Shown piece by piece: positions 51,701-60,290 of a stretch of DNA of 64,000 nt; within the stretch, counting starts at the first letter, position 1; every line of letters starts with the position of its first letter. The notes below the pieces were generated by a model. The model made no database searches, had not been told where the DNA came from, and saw nothing but the letters and a program-made list of their open reading frames with translations. This DNA comes from Planctomycetaceae bacterium (GTDB lineage Bacteria; Planctomycetota; Planctomycetia; Gemmatales; Gemmataceae): the NCBI GenBank assembly GCA_013823135.1, contig PNLP01000024.1, forward strand, positions 28,449 to 92,448, read 5' to 3'. Position numbers and translations under genes: made by a program.

Positions 51701-52071
51701 TCGATCACGTCGGCCCGTGCCCCGATCATCTCGACGTTGTACTTCTCCAGAACGCCGTGTTTAACGAGATCCATTGCGGTGTTGAGGGCAGTTTGTCCAC
51801 CAAGGGTTGGGAGCAGTGCGTGAGGCCGCTCCTTTTCGATGATCTTCTCAACGACTTGCCAGGTGATTGGCTCGATGTAAGTGCGGTCGGCGGTCTCCGG
51901 ATCGGTCATGATCGTCGCTGGATTGGAGTTTACCAGGATGACCGAATAACCTTCCTCGCGGAGCGCCTTGCACGCCTGCGTTCCGGAGTAGTCGAACTCA
52001 CACGCTTGCCCAATGATGATGGGCCCGGAGCCGATCAGCAGGATCTTCTTGATGTCGGTTCGCTTCGGCAT
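48733..52071 (-). CDS. carB: Carbamoyl-phosphate synthase large subunit
   Basis: Full-length 1112-residue enzyme starting MPKRTDIKKILLIGSGPIII. Two homologous ATP-grasp halves are visible (AIEQVGLPCVLRPSFTMGGS and RRIGFPVLVRPSFVLGGR), with an oligomerisation region between and an MGS-like allosteric domain at the end (RLIATRGTARVLVQHGV). It makes carbamoyl phosphate for pyrimidines and arginine. carA is not beside it. All parts appear intact. Confidence 0.97.
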   Translation of the reverse strand: MPKRTDIKKILLIGSGPIIIGQACEFDYSGTQACKALREEGYSVILVNSNPATIMTDPETADRTYIEPITWQVVEKIIEKERPHALLPTLGGQTALNTAMDLVKHGVLEKYNVEMIGARADVIDKAEDRQKFKDAMIKIGLGVPKSLVVRSLAEAFLAIEQVGLPCVLRPSFTMGGSGGGIAYNREEFIDIITKGIDLSPTGEVLVEESVIGWKEYELEVIRDKADNVIIICSIENLDPMGVHTGDSITVAPAQTLSDKEYQRMRDAAKAVIREIGVETGGSNIQFATNPVDGRMIVIEMNPRVSRSSALASKATGFPIAKIAAKLAVGYTLDELQNDITSPRYGKASDSTAAPFLSACFEPTIDYVVTKVPRFAFEKFPEANPVLTTQMKSVGETMAIGRTFKESLQKALRGLEVGRFGLGCDKRDRWGTNRQPPHEEITYKLATPNSERIWYIRYAFLAGMSIEDVFARTKIDPWFLQAIFDLVKMEDELRECGSLENATPELMLKAKQYGFVDRQLATLWDCSQTEVRRVRKELGIEAVFKSVDTCAAEFEAFTPYYYSTYERGTSTSGSGAGTIGEDEVSPATGKPRIMILGGGPNRIGQGIEFDYCCVQAAFALRDAGYEVIMVNSNPETVSTDYDTSDHLFFEPLTVEDVLNIHDRMKPEGTIVQFGGQTPLNLAKALEMNGVSIIGTSVDNIEVAEDRGKFARLITELGIKQPANGTAVERAEALRVARRIGFPVLVRPSFVLGGRDMKIVYTEEELTTYMTRVEPDLSPQRPVLIDQFLENATEVDVDCLSDGHRTVIGGVMQHIEEAGIHSGDSACVIPPHSLPQSVVDEIKVQARKLAFALHVKGLMNLQFAVPAPNPDGTQDIYILEANPRASRTVPFVSKATGVPLARLAALVMVGKTLDELNVKDEVVPKHFSIKESVFPFNKFPGVDIILGPEMKSTGEVMGIDDSMPMAFAKSQMAASAPLPSSGTVFLSVAERDKLTVVPIARTFAEMGFRLIATRGTARVLVQHGVAVEEVPKIAEGRPNLIDFMKNGQVALIINTPSGRGSSSDEGKIRAEAVTNRVTCITTLSAAQAAADACRALKERELTVVALQDRFPAKS

Positions 52072-52217
52072 TTTTGCTTGTCATTAGAACAGGGGGCAGC
52101 GCAAACTCCGCATAACTTATGAACAGCGGCGCCAATTACCAAGGGGCTGGCGTGGACTGGAAGTCGTGAACAGATCGGATAGCATGTGCGATGCGAATAA
52201 CCCGGAGAATCCATCCC

Positions 52218-53123
52218 ATGTTACAACGCGGCATCCCTGTCCCAATCCTGATTGCGGTTGCGATTGGGTGCTCCAAGAAGCCCAACGAAACACCCTCGGG
52301 CGATTCCAAGGGTTGTTCCGATATCGTCGAGGCAACCGATCCGAGCACGGCCTACACAATCAAACTCCGGAATCCGGCAAAAGACGACAAGACCGAGATT
52401 GTGAAGACTCGAACCGCTTCCGAGACGAGCAGGACCGCCAATTCCACGCAGAAGCGGGAAGAAAAACTCCGCTTCGAGTTCGTTGAAACCGTCCTCGATA
52501 CCTCGCCTGACGAACCTCGGCCAACCAAGGTTTCACGTGCGTACAAGGTTGCCGAGCAGACCGACCAGAATGCAGAGTTGAAGAGCCTTTCGTATGCCGG
52601 CAAGACCGTCACCATCGAGAAGTATCTCATGGGTTACAAGTACATGGTGGATGGGAAATCCATGCCGGTCACGGAGCAGATTGAACTGAACAAAGAGTAT
52701 ACCAGCAATCGCGAGAACTTTGATGTCATGCTTCCCAAAGCAGCAGTGAAAGTCGGTGAGGAGTGGGCAGTTGATCTCGCCGCGATTAAGGCTCTTTCGG
52801 GGAATTTGCCGTTCCCCTACCACAAGGACAGAAGCAAGATCACTGGCAAACTGTTGCGTGCTTTCACCAAGAAGAGCCAGCAGTGGGGCGTGATCGAGTG
52901 GAAGATCGAGATTGTGTTCGACACCTTTGCGACGAATGGCTCCCCGATCAAGGGTTCGCTTCCTTCAACTGTGACGGTTGAAGGTGTAATCGACGGTTCC
53001 TCACGTGCCGGAAAGACGACCATGACCATGAAGGGAACGATCGACCACCGCGATATGATTGGTCACGAGGTCGGGACAACCATCGAAGGGACACAGGAAC
53101 AAACCCTGACCCCGGTGAATTGA
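52218..53123 (+). CDS. Predicted lipoprotein, paralogue of the next gene
   Basis: Protein of about 301 residues. The N-terminus (MLQRGIPVPILIAVAIGCSKK) ends in a lipobox-like AIGC, so it is probably lipid-anchored. The body is beta-rich, with a KVGEEWAVDLAAIKAL segment that matches KPGDTWKVDLSKVGWL in the following gene. The two arose by tandem duplication. Function unknown. Confidence 0.7.
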   Translation: MLQRGIPVPILIAVAIGCSKKPNETPSGDSKGCSDIVEATDPSTAYTIKLRNPAKDDKTEIVKTRTASETSRTANSTQKREEKLRFEFVETVLDTSPDEPRPTKVSRAYKVAEQTDQNAELKSLSYAGKTVTIEKYLMGYKYMVDGKSMPVTEQIELNKEYTSNRENFDVMLPKAAVKVGEEWAVDLAAIKALSGNLPFPYHKDRSKITGKLLRAFTKKSQQWGVIEWKIEIVFDTFATNGSPIKGSLPSTVTVEGVIDGSSRAGKTTMTMKGTIDHRDMIGHEVGTTIEGTQEQTLTPVN

Positions 53124-53167
53124 AACGTTTCTGATGTTTCGTTGATTGTGACTACTGGAGGTTTATC

Positions 53168-54037
53168 ATGCGGCAGACCGGATTCGCAGGCATCGTGCTT
53201 GGGTTGTTGGCAGTCTCAGCCAACGCCCAGGAAGCGGTTACGATCAAGGAAGGCAGACCCAACGTGGGTGACCGTGTTCGGGTGACAAAGACGGACAGTA
53301 TGAAGACGGTCGTTACTGTCACGGTGGGCGGGAAGACTTCGACCAAAGATGATCCTGAGAGCAAATCCATTGTCTACACCGATGAGGTTCTCGCGGTCGG
53401 TGAGGGGATGAGGAAGCCATTGAAGCTGAAACGCACATACGAGAAGTACGAGGTCGCCAAAGGTGGGAAGGTACTGCCTGGCCCGCCACTGAACACCGCG
53501 ATCGTGATCGAGAAGAAAGAAAGCAAGTACACGTACAACGCCGAGGGAAAGACACTCGATGCGGCATTCGTGGCAACGCTGACAAAGGAGTTCGAAGAGG
53601 ACGCCAATGATCCCGGTGCCAAGGAACTCTTCCCAGACAAGCCTGTCAAGCCCGGCGATACCTGGAAGGTAGATTTGTCGAAAGTCGGTTGGCTGAGCGG
53701 CAAGGATGCGAAGTTGGCTGCCGATCTGGAGAAGAGCGAATTGACCGGGAAACTTGTGAAGGCCTACAAAAAGGACGGCAAGCAGTTCGGTGTCCTCGAG
53801 TTTACTGGCAGTGTCACCATTAAGAGTTTGGGGGAGAAATCGCCCGTCATGGTGAAACCAGGCAGCATCATGACTTTCAAAATGAGCGGTGAAGGCTGCA
53901 TCGACGGAACTGCCCCAAGTGGAAAGATGACCACGCTAATCGAGGGAACAATCAACGGGGATGTCGGCGAGAACTCTTTGGTGGTCACCATGAAAGGAAC
54001 GAATAACTCTGTGTCAGAACTGCTGCCAAAGAAATAA
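53168..54037 (+). CDS. Exported unknown protein, paralogue of the preceding lipoprotein
   Basis: Protein of 289 residues with a signal peptide (MRQTGFAGIVLGLLAVSANA-QEA). It has the same beta-rich layout as the preceding protein, including YVKAYKKDGKQFGVLEF-type and late DGTAPSGKMTTLIEGTINGD segments. GGAG precedes the start. A strong terminator follows. Confidence 0.75.
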   Translation: MRQTGFAGIVLGLLAVSANAQEAVTIKEGRPNVGDRVRVTKTDSMKTVVTVTVGGKTSTKDDPESKSIVYTDEVLAVGEGMRKPLKLKRTYEKYEVAKGGKVLPGPPLNTAIVIEKKESKYTYNAEGKTLDAAFVATLTKEFEEDANDPGAKELFPDKPVKPGDTWKVDLSKVGWLSGKDAKLAADLEKSELTGKLVKAYKKDGKQFGVLEFTGSVTIKSLGEKSPVMVKPGSIMTFKMSGEGCIDGTAPSGKMTTLIEGTINGDVGENSLVVTMKGTNNSVSELLPKK

Positions 54038-54061
54038 TCGCAACCCCCTTCGTTTCTCGTG

Positions 54062-54092
54062 CAACCCCCGACTTGTCGGGGGTTGTTTCGTT
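54062..54092 (+). terminator. Rho-independent terminator
   Basis: A perfect 10-bp stem (CAACCCCCGA with TCGGGGGTTG) and a 4-base loop CTTG are followed by TTTCGTT. It lies 24 bases after the exported-protein stop codon. Confidence 0.85.
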
Positions 54093-54157
54093 CGCTGGTT
54101 CTGCCTGGCGAGCATGCCCTGTGGTGGCCAAGCACGCGAGATGACGTACTCTACATG

Positions 54158-54330
54158 CGACGGGTGCGAGCAGGGTGAGTCCACCTTGTGAGCCGAAGAG
54201 GGAAGCCGGTGAGAATCCGGCGCAGGGCCGCTGCTGTGTTCGGTCAGAGTTGCGGCGAGAACGCCACTGCGGGTAACCGTGGGAAGGCTGCCTGACTCGT
54301 GAAGAGCCGAGAGCCAGAAGACCTGCCCGT
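54158..54330 (+). ncRNA. Cobalamin (B12) riboswitch
   Basis: Core elements are in order: GGTGCGAG near 54162, GGAAGCCGGTGAGAATCCGG (54201-54220), GCCACTGC, GGGAAGG (54280-54286) and the B12 box GAGCCAGAAGACCTGCC ending near 54328. The leader precedes a pilin-like DUF1559 gene. A later hairpin (54457-54474) just before that gene's ribosome site is a possible expression platform. B12 binding would be expected to lower expression. Confidence 0.85.
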
Positions 54331-54456
54331 CATTTCCGCGGCACATGCCGCTTGTCGTTCGGGGCCTCGGATCCAGGCTGCCGGGCGGGCCGGTCATGTA
54401 CCGTGCTGCGTTCGCAGCCGCCGTCCCGTTCCGTGCTTGGATTACGCCCCGACTCA

Positions 54457-54480
54457 CCCGTCCGACCCGACGGGCAGGAG
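54457..54480 (+). promoter_or_regulatory. Candidate riboswitch expression hairpin and ribosome site
   Basis: CCCGTC (54457-54462) can pair with GACGGG (54469-54474), directly before GCAGGAG (54474-54480), which is 8 bases from GTG 54489. Masking or freeing this site would link the B12 sensor to translation. Confidence 0.45.
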
Positions 54481-54488
54481 CGAATCCC

Positions 54489-55316
54489 GTGATCGGTTCT
54501 TTTCAACTCCGGGGGCACATGCCTCCAACTCGCCGTGCCTTTACGCTAATCGAACTCTTGGTGGTGATTGCGATTATCGCGGTCCTGATTGGGCTATTAC
54601 TGCCGGCCGTGCAGAAGGTACGGATGGCAGCCGCTCGAGCGAAGGGGCAGAGTAACCTAAAACAACTCACCCTTGCGTTGCACAACTACGAGTCTACGTT
54701 CCAGAAGTTCCCCCCACACACCGACTCTTCAGTCGCGTGGCCGAGCGGCAAGAACTGGTTTGGATCAACGGTGAGCAACACATCCGCACCATACAACATC
54801 CTTTCGGTTGACCCGGCAGGTGGGATTCTGACGCCGTACTATGAGAACAACGTGCGGGTGAACAACTGCCCGATGTTCGATGCGTATCCGATCAGCAAGG
54901 TGTACAACGGCCTGACCGCTGGCTACGCCTACAACCGCCACATTAGCAACGAACCCGCGTGGCCCAACCCAGTTACTGGCAAACGGTTTGGGGACTTCCA
55001 GACCACATCCGCCACGATCGCATTTGCAGAGGTTGTTCAGCTTCAAAGTGGCGGGACACTTCAGGAACCGCTTGGTGGGTATTTCGGTTCCCCGTATGTC
55101 GCAAGCAAAGCCATCACAACCTCTGCAGTGACGGCAGGACAATTCCGCTTCGCGGGAGTCGCGAACGTATCGTTCCTCGATGGCCATGTCGAAACTCGAA
55201 CGCCAATCGACTTGCCCTCGATTACGCCGTTTAGCCAAGCGACATGGGACGCAGTGAAGACGAAGTTCTCGCTAGGCTTCCTGACGAGCAACGCGAGCGA
55301 GTACACCGGGCAGTAA
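54489..55316 (+). CDS. Pilin-like DUF1559 (H-X9-DG) protein
   Basis: Protein of 275 residues. The prepilin signature RRAFTLIELLVVIAIIAVLI lies near the N-terminus, followed by the conserved LLPAVQKVRMAAARAKGQSN. The C-terminus has NVSFLDGHVETRT, typical of DUF1559 proteins, which planctomycetes carry in large numbers. GTG 54489 is chosen for its ribosome site; ATG 54519 is in frame. It is expected in the envelope, perhaps in pseudopilus-like fibres. B12 control of this copy is noteworthy. Confidence 0.85.
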   Translation: MIGSFQLRGHMPPTRRAFTLIELLVVIAIIAVLIGLLLPAVQKVRMAAARAKGQSNLKQLTLALHNYESTFQKFPPHTDSSVAWPSGKNWFGSTVSNTSAPYNILSVDPAGGILTPYYENNVRVNNCPMFDAYPISKVYNGLTAGYAYNRHISNEPAWPNPVTGKRFGDFQTTSATIAFAEVVQLQSGGTLQEPLGGYFGSPYVASKAITTSAVTAGQFRFAGVANVSFLDGHVETRTPIDLPSITPFSQATWDAVKTKFSLGFLTSNASEYTGQ

Positions 55317-55328
55317 GGCGAACCCGTC

Positions 55329-55392
55329 CGAGTCTGAGCGCCAGCGAAGTTCAACGAGTCTCCTTCGCTGGCGCTCAGACTCGAACTTTTAC
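55329..55392. terminator. Long bidirectional terminator hairpin
   Basis: A perfect 21-bp stem (left arm 55329-55349, right arm 55363-55383) with a 13-base loop is followed by AACTTTT rightward. It separates the convergent DUF1559 and helicase genes. Confidence 0.85.
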
Positions 55393-55394
55393 CC

Positions 55395-57656
55395 TCAGGT
55401 TTTCTTGCGGCCAACAACCTTGAGTTTTACCTTGTCGGCCACGAACGTTTTCTCGCCGTGGCCGGGGAAGCGAATCTTCACTCGCCGCAATGCTCCGAAA
55501 CCGCTCACGTCGGTTACCGTGCCGATGTTGAATTCCTCGTGTTGCACCAGTACGCCGACCGCCAACCCCGTGTCGGCACCATCGGGAATCGTCGGCTTGA
55601 TGTCGGTGTGCTTCTTTGGCGGAATGTACGGTCGCGCCCCCGTGTCGGCCCAGTCGCTCGCGGCGTTGCCGGTCTTCGCACGCCATTCGTCGGCAGCACT
55701 TCTCGCCATGTTCCGCGACATCGACGGGTCGAGCCGTTCGACTCCATCCCGCGGCAGTTCTCGCAGGAAGCTACTCTCGATGGCGTAGTTCATCTGGCCG
55801 CGGAATTCGCGCAAACGAGCATGAGTCAGGTAGAGTTCCTTCATCGCGCGTGTCATGCCCACGAAGCACAACCGGCGTTCCTCCTCGATCTCGTCCTCGC
55901 GACCCATGCTCCGTTCGTGCGGCAACAAGCCTTCCTCAACGGCCATCACGTACACCACAGGGAACTCGAGCCCCTTGGAAGCGTGCAACGTCATCACCGA
56001 GACGTGATCGGTCTGCTCGTCCCAACCGTCCACATCCGACGCGAGGGTGATCTGTTCGAGGAAGTCGGTGATGGTGCTCTCAGGGCTCTGGTCGTGGAAT
56101 TGCTTCGCAGCCGTGACGAGTTCCTCGACGTTGGCCAGGCGTTCCGCATCGTCCTCGTCGCCGGATTCACGGAGTGATGTTGCGTAACCGGTCTTGTCGA
56201 GCACAAGGCGGATCAGATCTTGCGGCGGCAAGTCGAGTCGTGCCCGCAGTTCTGTCATGAGCTTGTGGAAATCGCGAAGCCCGGTTGCAGCTTTGCCCTT
56301 GATTTCGGTGATCTTCCCTACTTGACCGGCCGCGTCCATCAGCGTCATCTCGCGATCGGCTGCGACCGCCATGAGTTTGTCGAGCGAAACTTTGCCGATG
56401 CCACGCGGCGGCTCGTTCACCACACGCATGAAGCTGACCGTGTCCGACGGGTTGGCGAGCAACCGCAGATACGCGAGCACATCCTTGTTTTCTTTGCGGT
56501 CAAAGAAGGCGAGTCCCTTTACGATCTGGAACGGGACGCCGTGCTTGACGAACGCACTTTCAAGCGATCGCGTCAGGGCATTGATTCGCAGGAAGATGGC
56601 GTGATCGCGGTACTTGAACTTCCCTTTCGTCACGGCGTCCTTGATCCGCATGACGATCCCTTCGGCCTCATCGAGTCCGTTATCGAACGTGATGACGCGG
56701 ACTGGGTCGCCCTGCGGGTTATCGGTGACCAGCGACTTCTTCTTCCTTTGCTTGTTGTGGTCGATCAGCGTGCTGGCCGCGTGGAGAATGGTCTTCGTGC
56801 TGCGGTAGTTCTTGTTCAAGGTGATGACACGAGCCGCAGGAAAGTCGCGCTCGAAGTCGAGGATGTTCTTGATGTCCGAACCGCGCCACTTGTAAATCGA
56901 TTGGTCGGGGTCTCCGACCACGCAGAGGTTCGGGTGGTGGATCGAGAGTCGCTTGGCGATTTCGTACTGGGCGGAGTTGGTGTCCTGGTATTCGTCGATC
57001 AGCACGTAGCGGAAACGGTTGTCGAGTTCGGCCCGCAGTTCCTCGTTGTGCCGCATTGCCATCGCGGGCAAGTACAGCAAATCATCGAAGTCCATCGCGT
57101 TCGCGGCACGCAGGCGCTTCTCGTAACCGACGTAAACCTTGCTCACCGTTTGCGTGAAGAAGTCGGTCGCGGTCTTGTCGTATTGCGGTGGGGTAATCAG
57201 CGCGTTCTTTGCCTTGCTGATCGCGCTGCCGATGCGTTCTGGGCTGAATTTCACGTTGTCGATACCGCAAGATTCCAGCGCAGCCTTGATGAGCTTGTTC
57301 CGGTCGTCCATGTCGTAGATCGTGAAGTTCCGGTCAAACCCCAGACGTTCGGCGTACTGCCGCAACAGTCTTGCGCCGAGTGCGTGGAAAGTGCTCACGA
57401 TCACGCGGTTTCCGGGCACCAGTTGTTCGACGCGACCACGCATTTCACCCGCAGCTTTGTTCGTGAACGTGATCGCGAGGATGTTACTCGGCCGAATCCC
57501 TTGCGAAAGCAAATAGGCGACGCGGCGAGTGATCACGCGGGTCTTGCCGCTGCCTGCACCGGCGAGAATCAGGAGTGGCCCTTCGCCATGAATCACAGCT
57601 GCTTGTTGATCGTCGGTCAGGTCGGCCAGGAGATCACGGGCAGGGGGCAAAGGCAT
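55395..57656 (-). CDS. UvrD/PcrA-type SF1 DNA helicase
   Basis: Protein of 753 residues. Walker A is LAGAGSGKTRVI, motif Ia is LAITFTNKAAGEM, motif II is YVLIDEYQDTNSAQ, motif III is VVGDPDQSIYKWRGS, motif V/VI are VMTLHASKGLEFPVVY and RRLCFVGMTRA. The C-terminal tudor-like segment (HEEFNIGTVTDVSGFG) resembles PcrA. It unwinds DNA in repair and replication. ATG 57656 is chosen because the open frame upstream is not helicase-like. Confidence 0.93.
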   Translation of the reverse strand: MPLPPARDLLADLTDDQQAAVIHGEGPLLILAGAGSGKTRVITRRVAYLLSQGIRPSNILAITFTNKAAGEMRGRVEQLVPGNRVIVSTFHALGARLLRQYAERLGFDRNFTIYDMDDRNKLIKAALESCGIDNVKFSPERIGSAISKAKNALITPPQYDKTATDFFTQTVSKVYVGYEKRLRAANAMDFDDLLYLPAMAMRHNEELRAELDNRFRYVLIDEYQDTNSAQYEIAKRLSIHHPNLCVVGDPDQSIYKWRGSDIKNILDFERDFPAARVITLNKNYRSTKTILHAASTLIDHNKQRKKKSLVTDNPQGDPVRVITFDNGLDEAEGIVMRIKDAVTKGKFKYRDHAIFLRINALTRSLESAFVKHGVPFQIVKGLAFFDRKENKDVLAYLRLLANPSDTVSFMRVVNEPPRGIGKVSLDKLMAVAADREMTLMDAAGQVGKITEIKGKAATGLRDFHKLMTELRARLDLPPQDLIRLVLDKTGYATSLRESGDEDDAERLANVEELVTAAKQFHDQSPESTITDFLEQITLASDVDGWDEQTDHVSVMTLHASKGLEFPVVYVMAVEEGLLPHERSMGREDEIEEERRLCFVGMTRAMKELYLTHARLREFRGQMNYAIESSFLRELPRDGVERLDPSMSRNMARSAADEWRAKTGNAASDWADTGARPYIPPKKHTDIKPTIPDGADTGLAVGVLVQHEEFNIGTVTDVSGFGALRRVKIRFPGHGEKTFVADKVKLKVVGRKKT

Positions 57657-57782
57657 GTCGAATCCTTCCGGGGTGTCTTCCGCCAACGCCAGGAGTAAAA
57701 ATGGGGAGACGAGGGAATTGTACCTCGCAGACCAAAGCCCACCCAGAGCAAGGGTCGGGCTTTCGCGAATCGAAGGCGGCAC

Positions 57783-58205
57783 ATGGAGATCGTCGGACTT
57801 GGCAGCCAGGTAATGGACTGTGCTCGCGTGCGAAAACTCATCGACAAGCATGGCGAGACGTTTCTGAAACAGGTCTACACCGACCGCGAGGTGCAGTTCT
57901 GCAACGGGAAAACACGGACCACGGAACAGTTCACCGCACTCTGGGCAGCCAAAGAAGCCGTGTTCCGGGCACTTGGAATCACCTGGAAACGCGGCACAAG
58001 TTGGACCGACATTGAAGTCGTTTCCGAGAACACAGGAGCACAGCAGGTCGTTGTCAGTGGACCCACCGCAGAGTTCATGATCGCGCGCGGAGTTTCGCAA
58101 GTGCTACTGACAACTGCCTTCTGCCGAGAGTTCGCCACAGCGACCGGTATCGCGGTGCGGAACACGGAGACGCGCCCTGCCGAAGACACCGCACTCGACG
58201 ATTGA
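57783..58205 (+). CDS. acpS: Holo-[acyl-carrier-protein] synthase
   Basis: Protein of 140 residues. The family signatures are at the N-terminus (MEIVGLGSQVMDCARV, with the Mg-binding Asp) and at WAAKEAVFRALG, with Glu and Lys. It moves 4'-phosphopantetheine from CoA to ACP. It is divergent from the helicase gene. The N-terminal motif reads GSQVMD where GxDxxD is usual, a modest deviation. Confidence 0.85.
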   Translation: MEIVGLGSQVMDCARVRKLIDKHGETFLKQVYTDREVQFCNGKTRTTEQFTALWAAKEAVFRALGITWKRGTSWTDIEVVSENTGAQQVVVSGPTAEFMIARGVSQVLLTTAFCREFATATGIAVRNTETRPAEDTALDD

Positions 58206-58222
58206 TAGGAATCGGACCGTTT

Positions 58223-59680
58223 TCAAAGTCCACCGGCTATCCGCAAACCAACGACCACCACCATTCCCACGAGAAGTGGTACTGCGACTCGTTTTGCAAG
58301 AGTAAACGGGTTCGTGCCACTCAGCGTGGCGCACATGAGTGTCACAGCGGCAACGGGAGACATGGTCCGCCCCGCAGCACTTCCCAGCGACACCAACCCT
58401 CCGACGTCAACAGGGTCGAGTCCCAGTGCCACGGCGGGGTTGTAGAAGAACTCATACAGGCTCTGGGTGCTGGCCATTCCCGAACCACTGATCGCGGCGA
58501 AACTCAACGGCACGAAGCCTGCCAGTGGTTGCATCAGTTGCGGTGTTCCGGCGATGAGCCGCCCCAGTGCTTCGGCCAGTCCCGCGGATTCGATCGCCTT
58601 CCCGAAACAGGTCGCGATCACGATCAGACTGACCACGTTTGCGAAGCCATACCCCGCCCCGTCGAAGAACTGCTTCACACAACCCCGTGCTTTCGATGGC
58701 GTAACCGCGGCCGCGGCCAGCACACCGACCAGCATTGCCAGCCCGATCAATCGCGAGTTGTAGGCCGAGTCACGCTTACCATCTGGCTTCTTGTTGATGA
58801 CCCACTCATCAGGAATGTCGAACAGCTTGTATGGCTCCGGGAGACCGGACGCGAACAATAACGCGAGCGGCACCAAGGGCACGAGAGCCTTGAAGAGGTT
58901 GATCCGTTCTGGCGAACCGACCGCATCGGCGACGGGGTGCGACTCATCCGCGACCGTCGCTCCCGAGCTTGTTTCGGTTGAACCTTTTCGTTCCCACCAG
59001 AAGCTCATGGCCCAGAACACCAGCACCGACACGGCGAGTTGCGTGAACACCAGTGGCGGCATGTACCTCTGCGTCTGCTCGGTTGTCGAAACGCCGGTCA
59101 GGGCGAACACCGTGAGAAGTTCGGGTGCTCCTGGGTTCAAGAGTTCCCCGCCGACCGAAGCACCAAGCAGCAGGCAGGCTCCAATCGTTGCCATCGAATA
59201 CCGTGCGGCTCGCATCAGTGGCACGATGACTGGTCCGATGCAGACAGCCGTGCTCGTCTGACTGATAACCGGAATGTTCACCAGGAACCCCACCAGGAGG
59301 ACACCCGGCACGAGCAGCCAGCGCACGCGCCGCAGTGGCTTCACCAACAGCAACACCAGATGCCGCTCGCACCCCGTGTGCCGGAGGACGTAAGCAAAGC
59401 CCATCGCCGAACAAATGGGCACTACGAACTTCTCGTTTGAGAAGGTGGCCAGGAACTCGCGGAGGACTTTCGCGAGCGGATGGACAGAGTAGGAGGTGAA
59501 CCATTCGCCCAGGGCCGCGCCTGTTGATCGACCCCCGACCTTCGGCCACTCGGGCAACCCAGCAGCAAGGGCAATGAGGATGGCTGCGGTCAACAGAACG
59601 AGCCGCACATCGTGTGCTTTCACGACGAGCCAGACTGCGATGGCGATAACCACCAGCGCAGCAAACCCTGCGAATTCCAT
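58223..59680 (-). CDS. DcuC-type C4-dicarboxylate transporter
   Basis: Protein of 485 residues with about 12 hydrophobic segments, beginning FAALVVIAIAVWLVVKAHDV. Family segments include YVLRHTGCERHLVLLLVKPL, SQTSTAVCIGPVIVPLM, LLLGASVGGELLNPGAPELL and MSPVAAVTLMCATLSGTNP. It resides in the cytoplasmic membrane and would exchange or take up C4 acids such as fumarate and succinate. Convergent with acpS. Confidence 0.85.
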   Translation of the reverse strand: MEFAGFAALVVIAIAVWLVVKAHDVRLVLLTAAILIALAAGLPEWPKVGGRSTGAALGEWFTSYSVHPLAKVLREFLATFSNEKFVVPICSAMGFAYVLRHTGCERHLVLLLVKPLRRVRWLLVPGVLLVGFLVNIPVISQTSTAVCIGPVIVPLMRAARYSMATIGACLLLGASVGGELLNPGAPELLTVFALTGVSTTEQTQRYMPPLVFTQLAVSVLVFWAMSFWWERKGSTETSSGATVADESHPVADAVGSPERINLFKALVPLVPLALLFASGLPEPYKLFDIPDEWVINKKPDGKRDSAYNSRLIGLAMLVGVLAAAAVTPSKARGCVKQFFDGAGYGFANVVSLIVIATCFGKAIESAGLAEALGRLIAGTPQLMQPLAGFVPLSFAAISGSGMASTQSLYEFFYNPAVALGLDPVDVGGLVSLGSAAGRTMSPVAAVTLMCATLSGTNPFTLAKRVAVPLLVGMVVVVGLRIAGGL

Positions 59681-59879
59681 GTGTGCCTCGTTTGTCGAGT
59701 GAGCCGACCGAGCCGAGCGTGTCGATTAGGTAACGCAGTCCATTTCCACCAGGAAGACGTATTGTCCGACGCATCCGGGCAATCGGCCGATAGTTTTCCG
59801 CAAACTGGATTGATGTCAACCGATTGAAGGCCATTTTTCGTGAATAGTGGATTGAACTGGGGTGAGTGGGGGAGAACCA

Positions 59880-60200
59880 ATGCCGAACGATGCGAAGCTG
59901 GGATTACTAGTGGGAGTGGTCGGGGTGATTGTCGTGGCCGTGATGTCCGCGAATCGGTCGCCTCAGACTGAAGTGGCGGCAAACGTCCCGAGCACCTTGC
60001 AAAAAAATAGCTCGGCAGCGACTGCGAAACCCGCTGTGAATCTGGTTGTTGATGCGAACCTGAAGCGTATCCCTGAACTCCACCCAGTTCCTGCCGTGCT
60101 ACCAGTGGAACTACCCTCGACACCCGTGGTCCGAACAAAGCGCGAACCGGTCGCGACTCCAACCAGCCGAACACGTGCCGACGACGACATTGAGCCGTGA
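59880..60200 (+). CDS. Single-pass membrane protein of unknown function
   Basis: Protein of 106 residues. One membrane helix near the N-terminus (LGLLVGVVGVIVVAVMSA) is followed by a Pro/Val/Ala-rich tail of low complexity. No domain recognised. It is probably anchored with the tail outside. Confidence 0.6.
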   Translation: MPNDAKLGLLVGVVGVIVVAVMSANRSPQTEVAANVPSTLQKNSSAATAKPAVNLVVDANLKRIPELHPVPAVLPVELPSTPVVRTKREPVATPTSRTRADDDIEP

Positions 60201-60290
60201 TGCTGCCTCGTACGTGACGAACCACTTGTATTCCACGCGGTCGTCTGTAACCTGCCCATCGGTACTGTTTTCCCGAACGTGAGTCCCGTC

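Noticed and set aside
48733..52071. Long open frames opposite to carB (for example 49009-50145 and 51064-52122)
   Set aside because: They mirror a highly conserved gene with high GC at third positions, a common source of false antisense frames.
55458..57698. Long rightward frames opposite to the UvrD/PcrA-type helicase gene
   Set aside because: Same reason: antisense shadow of a clear helicase with all motifs on the other strand.
57783..58205. acpS as a degraded gene because of the altered N-terminal motif
   Set aside because: The Asp and the KEA motif are present, and the length is slightly longer than usual, so it is most likely functional.
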